From contig NZ_JGYW01000009.1 of NCBI RefSeq assembly GCF_000741205.1, forward strand, positions 1-64,000: a DNA stretch of 64,000 bases. Direction: 5' to 3'. Below are positions 27,701 through 34,650 of the stretch, piece after piece. The DNA is from Bifidobacterium gallicum DSM 20093 = LMG 11596. GTDB taxonomy: Bacteria; Actinomycetota; Actinomycetes; Actinomycetales; Bifidobacteriaceae. The number at the start of each line of letters is the position of its first letter. The first letter of the stretch is position 1. The notes under the pieces were generated by a model that saw nothing but the letters and a program-made list of their open reading frames with translations, made no database searches and was not told the DNA's origin. Both the position numbers and the translations under genes were made by a program.

Positions 27701-27842
27701 CCGCCACAAACCCCGCGTCATGCATATGCACATACAATGGCGACCATTGTTCGCCCGTTTGCCTATCAGTTTTTCCCCATATGGAGCGCGCAGCCTCAGA
27801 AAGGTCGATTGAGCCTTGTAATTTCTTGAATGGCTCTACCAT
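24783..27842 (-). CDS. cas3: Cas3 nuclease-helicase (type I-E)
   Basis: The start is ATG 27842 with ACGAGG six bases upstream; a GTG two codons earlier is also open. 1,019 residues. The N-terminal HD nuclease domain is complete (HAxxVADRLW; VHDIGKATPIFQNR; VGGHHGRP). The SF2 helicase follows: Walker A PMGEGKTEAAL, DECHAYD, SATLPP and QRVGRMHRHE. Cas3 is recruited by Cascade-bound R-loops and degrades target DNA. It is transcribed in the same direction as the Cascade operon but apparently from its own promoter, since a strong promoter lies between cas3 and cse1. The predicted RNA gene terminates 70 bp upstream of its start. Confidence 0.97.
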   Translation of the reverse strand: MVEPFKKLQGSIDLSEAARSIWGKTDRQTGEQWSPLYVHMHDAGFVADRLWYQWLPEHTKRTITRNFNNDYDLARKVVIFLAAVHDIGKATPIFQNRSIHISGDVDGVKSMAWKPEQAGLPFSPYLEGVEPYHTIAGELILERYLTDTYGFTQRGARSYASVVGGHHGRPAETGKLRDAYKRNAEMGSSDAYSLWQEVQRELIAFAIQISGLTDADMQRLRTLELGSHVALIITGMVIMADWIASNSDAGMFPLFPARASAEKSAPSEFRELRERGERGWSTAKLTPAWQASALEDLDNAQAVQHWFQQRFNMPQQAQMRPMQKKVVELCNAVEQPGIMIVEAPMGEGKTEAALMAAEILAAKTQAGGVCVALPTMATTDPMFTRVHSWLDALPSDTDKSVWLSHGKATRNREFRGLIAQSKSMASVYDETAPRKSNTMVADWLWGRKKGPLANFLICTVDHVLMGALQMKHVALRDLALANKIVVVDECHAYDRYMQQYLECVLTWLGGLQVPVVLLSATLPPALREAYLDAYMRGRKAEHAWEYQMNHAQLRTGSIRGRKKRQHPPESMGGSETEETDSRIAYPLISYTDGMHIHHAAVAPSGRSQTVRFNAMGDDIEELCALLQDKLREGGCAAVVCDTVGRAQKVYEALQDQYAADEVMLLHARFTDDDRRSKEEQLLHMLGNAATLENGKRPHCLIVVGTQVLEQSLDIDVDLMISDIAPVDLIMQRVGRMHRHERSQRPPRVAIPECYVRGVTSWQTPTFDNGVSHVYEKASLMEALTVLDITDEQACSEQLLPEDIAVVVREAYGADACERIPEQWHASYEKAVQVRDEHDESKQKRATDYCLKQLDTMLASKETLVDFFGRAGLLDRQGEERGMQAVRDAQESLEVMLLVQDEDGVLHVLDEDGGLGPVVPADTIPNSRIVDAMLGQMIRLPLSLTHPKNDGDCIEAIIEDLERTGGHYAMAWQESPMLEGVLPLILQPAGGLDMYEGIVLGERLQYGSETGLKHIRNPQS

Positions 27843-27909
27843 TGGCACCTCGTTTCCCCCGCTTCAATACCTCTTCTATATTGCTGCGTTGAAATCCACC
27901 CTACACCAT

Positions 27910-27996
27910 AAAAAAAATCGGGCCACCATTAGGAAGCCCGATATCCCCTGGAAATCAGGGGAACACGCATATATCAACTAATATCACGGATCATCC
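27910..27996 (-). ncRNA. CreR-like crRNA mimic predicted to guide Cascade to its own promoter
   Basis: Reading the minus strand, GGATGATCC (27996-27988) equals the last nine bases of the CRISPR repeat and so keeps the crRNA 5' handle. A 20-nt spacer (27986-27967) follows. A second pseudo-repeat starts GTGTTCCCC at 27966 (repeat: GTGCTCCCC) and folds as CCCCTG-ATTTC-CAGGGG, then GATATC. It runs straight into an intrinsic terminator, ATCGGGC/GCCCGAT (27942-27936 with 27923-27917) plus eight U. A candidate promoter TTGTCA (28023-28018)-N17-TATTGG (28000-27995) overlaps the first pseudo-repeat, so transcription may start close to the handle. The spacer matches the cse1 promoter (see 24765-24783). 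CreR RNAs guide Cascade to repress cas genes in other type I systems; CreA of CreTA toxin pairs is the alternative. No expression data are available. Confidence 0.72.
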
Positions 27997-28168
27997 AATA
28001 CTCACAAAACCATGATTTGACAATCGGGTTTCACTGATTGGAACAACATATATGCACAGTTCACTGTATCTTACTTTTCTTCAAATCTTCCCATGTTCGC
28101 TTCCCTGAGTGAAAGCAATCCATGCTCTACCCTCTATAACCATCTATATATAGACACAAGGAGGAACG

Positions 28169-28309
28169 ATGAGCAGCAGCACGGTATCAGCTAGCGTCGC
28201 ACCGGTAACAAAGAATGTAGCAAAACAACATAATCCGCAAAAAGGGACTAACTCCTCACTCATGCAGTGCAGCACAATAACACAGTATTCGTCAGCCCAT
28301 TGTCATTGA
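28169..28309 (+). CDS. Small ORF with strong ribosome site near the crRNA-like gene
   Basis: 46 codons from ATG 28169, preceded by AAGGAGG at ideal spacing and by an A/T-rich TATAAC/TATATATAG stretch. The peptide is Ser/Thr-rich (MSSSTVSASVAPVTKNVAKQ) with three AGC codons directly after the start. It overlaps the PIN fragment in another frame. It may be the leftover start of a decayed gene. A role as a guarded toxin partner of the crRNA-like RNA was considered, but the RNA's spacer shows no match to its promoter. Confidence 0.35.
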   Translation: MSSSTVSASVAPVTKNVAKQHNPQKGTNSSLMQCSTITQYSSAHCH

Positions 28310-28584
28310 AAGATTTGTACTATATTGGCGCCAAACGATTTGGGCGTGACGCTATGCGCATGGCAATCCAGTCCATTGTGACAATCTGCACGGTAACTGA
28401 TTGTTCTTCTATTGACTGCATCAATGCCGCTGATTCCAACGAGCCGGACTTTGAAGATGATCTCATTCGTGCAACTGCGGAACGCTTGAACGTTGATATC
28501 ATCATCACTCGTGATGAAACAGCATTCAGCCATAGCCTCGTCCGTTCGATGAATGCTGAACGATATTTGGAATTATTCACATAA
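28267..28584 (+). pseudogene. PIN-domain (VapC-like) fragment lacking its N-terminus
   Basis: 105 codons open from a GTG at 28267, directly after an in-frame TAA. SPLSLKDLYYIGAKRFG and SNEPDFEDDLIRATAERLNVD then IIITRDETAF match the middle and end of PIN toxins, including the acidic ED and the RDxxxF end of the active site. The N-terminal D-x-N that supplies the first catalytic Asp is absent and cannot be recovered upstream in frame. It resembles the fragment at 50549-50947 (SLKDxYYIxAKRxG; SNExDFEDxLxRAxAExL). Confidence 0.65.
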
Positions 28585-28655
28585 TTAATACTTGTGTGTT
28601 CTTCTGCGCTACCATATTGCTATATATTGATTGCTCTATATCGCATCCCAACACC

Positions 28656-28695
28656 AAAGCGGTCCGCACCTCCTCTCAGAGATACGGACCGCTTT
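28656..28695 (-). terminator. Terminator downstream of ileS
   Basis: AAAGCGGTCCG (28656-28666) pairs perfectly with CGGACCGCTTT (28685-28695), about 90 bp beyond the ileS stop. A and T runs flank it, so it may also end transcripts from the PIN fragment. Confidence 0.85.
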
Positions 28696-28783
28696 GCTAT
28701 TGCCGCGCTATTGCGTTGCTATTGCCGCGCCTGCACCGCGTGCACTGAAGCCACCTTCAGTCACACCGGTTACAGTTCCAGCA

Positions 28784-31700
28784 TCACACCTTCGCCACGC
28801 TCACCGCGAGCTCCTCGCCCGGCTGCACTTCAACCTGGTCGGCCAGCGTTTCAGCGGCAATCAGTTCGCGGAACTGCTCGACCTTGGCCACGTCGTCGGC
28901 TGGTACGGTCAGCGTTAGCGCAATGTGGTCGGACACGTCCAAATCGGCTTCCTTGCGCGCGTCCTGCACGGCGCGAATCACGTCTCGCGCGTATCCTTCA
29001 GCCAGCAAGTCGTCGTTCAAGTCAAGGTCGAGCACCACGAATCCGCCCGTCGGCATGATCGACGACGCCGTGTGCCCAGCGGCGGCGCTGTCGGTTTCCT
29101 CGATGCGCTTGGTCAGGTCGTACTCGTTGGGTTCGAGCACAATGGCCCCGTCAGGCGTATCGATTACGGGCGCGCCCGTCTGGGCGTCCGTATGCCAGTC
29201 GCCGCTCTTCGACGCCTTGATCACGAACTGCACCTTCTTGCCCAGGCGCGGGCCTGCGGCTCGTGCGTTGACCTTGAGTTCGTCAATGATCTTCAGTCCG
29301 TGCGCCGCAGCTTCGTCAACCGTCAGGAACTCAATGTCCTTGATGTTGAGTTCGCCCTTGAGCAGCTCGTCGTACCCCATCACAGCCGACGCATCCTCGG
29401 TCACCACAGTCATACGGGCCAGCGGCTGGCGTACACGCATCTTCGCCGCCTTACGCAGCGACAGCGCCGTCGACACCACTTCGCGCACCTTGTCCATCGC
29501 GGCTACGAGCGCACCGTTCTCGACGAGCACGCGGCCCAGTTCGGTATCCTCGCCGGTTTCCGGGTCGGTCAGGTACGGCCACTCGCCCAGGTGCACGGAC
29601 TCTTCGCCCGTCAAGCCGCGCCACACGGCTTCGGCTTCCATCGGGGCCAGCGGAGCCAGCAGGCGCATGAAGCATTCGAGCACAGTGTAGAGCGTGTTGA
29701 ACGCGTTCTCGTCTTCGTTCCAGAAACGGTCACGCGAGTTGCGGATGTACCAGTTCGTCAGCACGTCAATGAACTCGGCCACCTCAGCACAGGCGTCCGC
29801 GATCGCGAACGCGTCCAAGTCGGCCGTCACTTGCGCAATCATCTTGCGTGTGCGGGCCAGCAGGTAACGGTCCATGGCCGGCAGTCCCGGCACTTCATCC
29901 GCACTCAGCTTGCGCGCGTCATACCCTTGGCCACCGTTCGCCGCGTTGGCATACAGCGTGAAGAAGTAGTACGTGCTCCACACGGGCAGCATGATCGAGC
30001 GCACGGTGTCGCGGATGCCGTCTTCCGTCACGATCAGGTTACCGCCGCGCAGAATCGGCGAGCTCATCAGGAACCAGCGCATCGCGTCCGAACCGTACTT
30101 GTCGAACACGCCGTTCACGTCCGGATAGTTGCGCAAGTGCTTGCTCATCTTCTGGCCGTCGTTGCCGAGCACAATGCCGTGGCAGATCACGTTCTTGAAC
30201 GCCGGCTTATCAAACAGGGCCGTCGCCATCACGTGCAGCAGGTAGAACCAGCCGCGCGTCTGGCCAATGTATTCGACAACAAAGTCGCTTGGGAAGTGCT
30301 CTTCGAAGTACTGCTTGTTTTCGAACGGATAGTGGAACTGCGCGAACGGCATCGAACCTGATTCGAACCAGCAGTCGAGCACGTCCGTGATGCGTCGCAT
30401 TGTCGACTTGCCGGTCGGGTCATCTGGGTTCGGTCGCGTCAGCTCGTCAATGAACGGCCGGTGCATGTTGATATTGCCGTCATGGTCGCGCGGGTAGTCA
30501 CCAAAGTCCGCTTTGAGTTCATCCAGCGACCCGTACACGTCCACGCGCGGGTAGTTCGGATCGTCCGACACCCACACGGGAATCGGGCTTCCCCAGAACC
30601 GGTTACGGGAGATCGACCAGTCACGTGCGTTCGAGAGCCACTTGCCGAACTGTCCGTCCTTCACGTTCTCAGGAATCCAGTTAATCTGCTGGTTCAGTTC
30701 AATCAGACGAGGTTTTATTTTTGTGACCGAAACAAACCAACTCGACACGGGCTTATAGATCAATGGGGTGCCGCAACGCCAGCAATGCGGGTAAGAGTGC
30801 ACGTAGCTCTTTTCCTGGAACAGCAACGCACGCTGGTCTTCCGGCATGGCGGCGAGCGGACCATCACCCGCACGCAGGTTGCGCAAGATCGGCAGGTTCG
30901 CGTCGAACACGCTCATGCCCGCATAGTCAGGCACTTGGGCTGTGAACTTGCAACCCTGGTCGAGCACGTCCAGGGCCTTGATGTCGTGGGCCGTCAACGT
31001 GTTCATATCGTCTTCACCGTAAGGAGCCTGGTGCACAATGCCCGTACCCTCAGCCGTGTCGACGTAATCAGCCGTGAAAATCTGGTAGGCGTTCGGACCT
31101 GGCACGCCACCTTCAGCGCGCGCCTCGTCACCAGCGAAGTACGGGAACACGGGGTAATAACGCCAACCGACCATGTCGCGGCCCTTGAGCTCGCGCACAA
31201 TCGCATAGTCCTCGCCCAGTTCCTTGCCATACGAACCCAGCAGCGCCTTGGCCACATAGAACTTCTTGCCAGCGAACTTGCCTTCAGCCGGCTGCACTTC
31301 CACGTAATCGATGTCATCGCCGACCACGAGCGCGAAGTTCGTCGGGATTGTCCATGGCGTCGTCGTCCAGAACACGGCATAGGCGTCGTCTTCGTCCTGC
31401 AGCTTCACAGCCACCGACACGGTCGTGTCCTGACGGTCCTGATAAACGTCGGCGTCCATGCGCAGCTCATGGGCCGACAGTGGCGTCTGGTCCTTCGGGC
31501 AATACGGCAGCACACGGAATCCCTGGTAGGCCAAACCCTTCGTATAGAGCTGCTTGAACGCCCACATCACCGATTCCATATACGGCAGATCAAGCGTCTT
31601 GTAGCCGTGGTCAAAATCAACCCAACGGCCCTGACGATCCACATAGTCATGCCATTCGTTCACATACTTGAGCACGGACTTGCGGCTGGCCTCATTGAAC

Positions 31701-32152
31701 TTGTCAATGCCCATTTCCTCAATCTGTTCGACCGAGTCGATGCCAAGTTCCTTCTGCGCTTCCAATTCGGCGGGCAGACCATGCGTATCCCAACCGAAAA
31801 CGCGGTTGACCAAATGACCTTTCATCGTCTGGTAGCGCGGAATCACATCCTTGGCATAGCCCGTGAGCAAATGGCCGTAATGAGGCAGGCCGTTCGCAAA
31901 AGGCGGTCCGTCAAAGAACACGAACTCGTTGCTGCCGTTCTCCCCCGCAGGGTTTTCATCAAGCGAGCGCTGGAACGTGTCATTGGACTGCCAATAGGCC
32001 AGCACGTCCTCTTCGAGTTCGGGGAAGCTGGGGTTTGGTGCGACGCTGGCGCTTACGTTGCCTACTGCCGCTTTGGGATAGATGTGGTTGGTGTGTGTAT
32101 TGGCGCATTCAGGCTCGTTGGCCTGCTGTGATGGCTGTGATTCGCTCACCAT
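28784..32152 (-). CDS. ileS: Isoleucyl-tRNA synthetase
   Basis: 1,122 residues, the length of the long IleS type. It charges tRNA-Ile in the cytoplasm. The HIGH motif appears as GLPHYGHLLTGYAKD, the KMSKS loop as GNDGQKMSKHLRNYPD, and the editing domain and anticodon-binding C-terminus follow. The first 35 residues (MVSESQPSQQANEPEC...) are an unconserved leader before FPELEEDVLAYWQ. The ATG at 32152 has CACGAGGAGCC upstream, and this Shine-Dalgarno is part of the T-box sequestrator. Control by uncharged tRNA-Ile at translation is therefore likely. Confidence 0.97.
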   Translation of the reverse strand: MVSESQPSQQANEPECANTHTNHIYPKAAVGNVSASVAPNPSFPELEEDVLAYWQSNDTFQRSLDENPAGENGSNEFVFFDGPPFANGLPHYGHLLTGYAKDVIPRYQTMKGHLVNRVFGWDTHGLPAELEAQKELGIDSVEQIEEMGIDKFNEASRKSVLKYVNEWHDYVDRQGRWVDFDHGYKTLDLPYMESVMWAFKQLYTKGLAYQGFRVLPYCPKDQTPLSAHELRMDADVYQDRQDTTVSVAVKLQDEDDAYAVFWTTTPWTIPTNFALVVGDDIDYVEVQPAEGKFAGKKFYVAKALLGSYGKELGEDYAIVRELKGRDMVGWRYYPVFPYFAGDEARAEGGVPGPNAYQIFTADYVDTAEGTGIVHQAPYGEDDMNTLTAHDIKALDVLDQGCKFTAQVPDYAGMSVFDANLPILRNLRAGDGPLAAMPEDQRALLFQEKSYVHSYPHCWRCGTPLIYKPVSSWFVSVTKIKPRLIELNQQINWIPENVKDGQFGKWLSNARDWSISRNRFWGSPIPVWVSDDPNYPRVDVYGSLDELKADFGDYPRDHDGNINMHRPFIDELTRPNPDDPTGKSTMRRITDVLDCWFESGSMPFAQFHYPFENKQYFEEHFPSDFVVEYIGQTRGWFYLLHVMATALFDKPAFKNVICHGIVLGNDGQKMSKHLRNYPDVNGVFDKYGSDAMRWFLMSSPILRGGNLIVTEDGIRDTVRSIMLPVWSTYYFFTLYANAANGGQGYDARKLSADEVPGLPAMDRYLLARTRKMIAQVTADLDAFAIADACAEVAEFIDVLTNWYIRNSRDRFWNEDENAFNTLYTVLECFMRLLAPLAPMEAEAVWRGLTGEESVHLGEWPYLTDPETGEDTELGRVLVENGALVAAMDKVREVVSTALSLRKAAKMRVRQPLARMTVVTEDASAVMGYDELLKGELNIKDIEFLTVDEAAAHGLKIIDELKVNARAAGPRLGKKVQFVIKASKSGDWHTDAQTGAPVIDTPDGAIVLEPNEYDLTKRIEETDSAAAGHTASSIMPTGGFVVLDLDLNDDLLAEGYARDVIRAVQDARKEADLDVSDHIALTLTVPADDVAKVEQFRELIAAETLADQVEVQPGEELAVSVAKV

Positions 32153-32437
32153 GGCTCCTCGTGTAGTTAGGGACTAAACCATCACGAGGACGACAATCCT
32201 TTGAGCTTCATGCCCGTGTGGATTACCGCGGTACCACCTCGCTTGCCGGATTGTGCCGGTTCCACGTTTTGGGGCGTGTGAACGGGGTTGTCAATCCGAC
32301 CGCTTGCGTTAGGCTGTGTCGGGCCTTCCCGCCGGTTCTACTGGGTGCAATGCCGAGTTAGTAAAGTGGCTGCACTGTTCTTCCGGGAGCTCCCCGTTGA
32401 TGGCGGATCATCGCTCTTGTTTGCGTTGGCCAGTATA
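32153..32437 (-). promoter_or_regulatory. Translational Ile T-box riboswitch and promoter -10
   Basis: The minus strand contains the T-box core GAGGTGGTACCGCGG (near 32239-32253), which binds the tRNA acceptor end. The downstream CCTCGTG pairs with CACGAGG just before the ileS start, so the structure hides the ribosome site instead of forming a terminator, as known for actinobacterial ileS leaders. A candidate specifier ATC lies at 32401-32399, next to AACGGGGAGC. TATACT at 32437-32432 is a plausible -10 box for the leader. Confidence 0.88.
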
Positions 32438-32776
32438 GCAGCAGCCATCCCGTAACTGGAGCTACAACAATGCCCGCTGTCCATATAAAACGACGGGCAT
32501 TGCAATCCGGCATATGCGCGGTCTGCCTCATCATCATCCAGACGGACACACGCTAAGCGTTCACTGTGCGGCGTGGATTGCTGCGATGGGTCACAATGCC
32601 CTCCTTGCAGATGAAAGCCCGGACGTCATTACGTCACGGCGCTGCACACCCTACGTTTGGAGCGCAATAACCAACCAAGGCGATTCATCAAGCGGACGCA
32701 GTCATGTTCACAATGTGGCCTGTGCACCTGTGGCCCACTCGGCATTAAACCCTGTCCGCACCGCTATCGTCTCGCC
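32438..32776. other. Intergenic region without recognised features
   Basis: These 339 bp separate the ileS leader from the phosphatase stop. No convincing ORF, RNA gene or repeat is visible. Confidence 0.4.
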
Positions 32777-33628
32777 TTATTGCAAGTAGGTCGCCCTTAA
32801 GAACGCGATATCATCATCGGTGACACCCAATTGCTGCTGGGCATAGCCCAACAGGCCACCATACTGGTTGGCTTGCTGCATCATAGCGTCAAAATACGCG
32901 GGAGCGGCCACAAGGAATTGCGTGATGTCGGCTTCAACGTCCATCGGCATCACTTTGTCGACCATCTTGACCAATCTTGGCGTTTCCGTGTTCATATACA
33001 GGTTGGTTTGCAGATACTCGTCACGAATCGTCTGCTCGTCGACACCCAATACGGCCAGAATGAGTGCCGCGGCAATACCGGTACGGTCTTTGCCTTGCGT
33101 GCAATGGAACAGGTAAGACCCCGGACGGTCCACGAGCAGGCGCAGCCACTCGCTCCAGCAGGCGATGCCTTGTTTGGAGACGAGCAAATCGGTGTACATA
33201 TGGCAGATGAACGTGCCTGGATGCGCGATGACCCCGTTGAGTTGGGCGCCAAGTTCGCTCATTTCCTTGAATGAAGGCAGCTCGTAAATGTTCCAGGTTG
33301 ACAGCAACCGGTCAGGTTCGGCCTCACGTTCCTGCTTCGTGCGCAAATCCACGACGTTTTGCACGCCAATTTCACGCAATGCGAGCAAATCCTGGTCACT
33401 CGCATGATGCAAGTTCGCCGATCGCAGCAGCATGCCAGGTTTAACGTGATGCCCATCAGCAGTAGCGATGCCGCCCAAATCACGGCAGTTGGCAATATGG
33501 TCGAAGTCCAGATGCTTGGACATCACACGATACTGGCCATTGCCAATCGCGTTGAACGTGTCTGCGGAAAGGCCGTCTTTGGCTTGCTGCGCTGTGGCAT
33601 TGGGCGTTATGGGTTCATGGTCGGTCAC
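32777..33628 (-). CDS. Tyrosine/dual-specificity protein phosphatase
   Basis: 283 residues. FDHIANCRDLGGIATADGHHVKPGMLLRSANLH is the family opening. The P-loop FHCTQGKDRTG (about residues 188-198) carries the catalytic Cys and Arg of the Cx5R motif. The extra Lys-Asp in GKDRTG is typical of the atypical bacterial phosphatases related to MptpB/LipA, which can remove phosphate from phosphotyrosine and phosphoinositides. It has no signal peptide. It stands alone between ileS and small genes; its target is unknown. Confidence 0.88.
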   Translation of the reverse strand: MTDHEPITPNATAQQAKDGLSADTFNAIGNGQYRVMSKHLDFDHIANCRDLGGIATADGHHVKPGMLLRSANLHHASDQDLLALREIGVQNVVDLRTKQEREAEPDRLLSTWNIYELPSFKEMSELGAQLNGVIAHPGTFICHMYTDLLVSKQGIACWSEWLRLLVDRPGSYLFHCTQGKDRTGIAAALILAVLGVDEQTIRDEYLQTNLYMNTETPRLVKMVDKVMPMDVEADITQFLVAAPAYFDAMMQQANQYGGLLGYAQQQLGVTDDDIAFLRATYLQ

Positions 33629-33872
33629 TATGGGTCACTCCTTGCATCACTTGGGTTCGCCGAATATGTAAAGGTTTGAGGGCGGCAATCCCTCGCCTAT
33701 GGGCACGGGACAGATTCACATAGGAACAGGGCCGCGCTTGCCGGATGTTGACACAGCTCATATTTCATGCTGTGCCCATGCCGGCCTGCACGGCCCTGCT
33801 CATGTGCAATCTCACGTTGGCAATGGAGCTAGGTTGTAGCTCGTATGCGATTGCCAAACGCCAGTCGGCTGG

Positions 33873-34073
33873 TCAGCCGATGAACGATACGTCGTCGGTC
33901 CACTCCTGTTCGAGTGTTTCCGCTTCGGTCAGCTTGTCTTCAAGCTTCTTCTCGGACTCTGTCGGCTTGTCGGAAGGGGCTTTGCCTTTGCCTTCCGTTT
34001 CCTCAACGAGCTGCTCGAGTTCGTCCGTGGTCTTCTTGTCCATGTTGTCAAGATCTTCGTTTGCCATGATCAT
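33873..34073 (-). CDS. Small acidic hydrophilic protein, function unknown
   Basis: 66 residues from ATG 34073 (MIMANEDLDNMDKK); a second Met two codons on is equally possible, and GGAAAG lies upstream. The sequence is almost entirely charged or polar (KKTTDELEQLVEETEG; KPTESEKKLEDKLTEAETLEQ), predicting helix or disorder and no membrane segment. Nothing in it points to a known family. Another small charged gene lies 215 bp upstream on the same strand, separated by a hairpin, so the two are probably not one transcript. Confidence 0.6.
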   Translation of the reverse strand: MIMANEDLDNMDKKTTDELEQLVEETEGKGKAPSDKPTESEKKLEDKLTEAETLEQEWTDDVSFIG

Positions 34074-34198
34074 GCTTCTTTCCAATGGCATGTTCCGTTT
34101 CCCAAACACTTTGGGAAACTGATATTCGCCAGCTCACCGGCCGGCAGCGCATCACAAGCCTCGCCTATCTTCCGGCAAGACCGCAATGGTAGTGCAAT

Positions 34199-34232
34199 CC
34201 CCGAAAAACGGCGGTCATGCCATTTTCCGGGG
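34199..34232 (-). terminator. Terminator after the small gene at 34288
   Basis: On the minus strand CCCCGGAAAA and TTTTTCGGGG form a stem around a 14-nt loop. It lies about 55 bp beyond the stop at 34288 and upstream of the next small gene. Confidence 0.55.
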
Positions 34233-34287
34233 AATTGACGTGGTCAGTCACCACCAAGGCAGCGACTGGAGTTGAGCGCGTGAAGGC

Positions 34288-34512
34288 TCAGTGGGTCTGA
34301 TGAGTCTCCTCATGCTCGGCAACCAGGTGCTTGTCACCCTGCTCAGCGTGAGCGGTCTCCCAGCCTTCCTTGGCGCCCTTGACCTTGGCTTTGAGCTCTT
34401 CACCAGCGGACTGGAAAGAATCGCGAGCGGCAGCGACGCGCTCCTCGATCTTCTCGAAGCCTTCCTTGAGCTCTTCCTTCTTGGCTGCGGATTCCTTGTT
34501 CGGATCAGACAT
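34288..34512 (-). CDS. Small charged helical protein, function unknown
   Basis: 74 residues from ATG 34512, with GGAAAGAGG upstream. The pattern EELKEGFEKIEERVAAARDSF then QSAGEELKAKVKGAKEGWE is a strong amphipathic helix, followed by a His/Glu-rich tail (HAEQGDKHLVAEHEETHQTH) that could bind metal. It recalls small stress-induced hydrophilic proteins, but no family is recognised. It has its own ribosome site and terminator. Confidence 0.65.
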   Translation of the reverse strand: MSDPNKESAAKKEELKEGFEKIEERVAAARDSFQSAGEELKAKVKGAKEGWETAHAEQGDKHLVAEHEETHQTH

Positions 34513-34650
34513 GATTGCCTCTTTCCTTATTCCATACGGATTGCATTGATTCCATTACAACATGCCCGCTCTGATTGTTCCCTGAGAGGAACGGGAACAA
34601 AAGCCAGAACTTTTCACCATGTCATCTGGGCACTCGGGGGCGCGCCGCGC

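Noticed and set aside
28169-28309. CreT toxin partner for the crRNA-like RNA
   Set aside because: The spacer has no match with a PAM near this ORF's promoter, whereas the match at the cse1 promoter is strong. Kept only as a possible small ORF.
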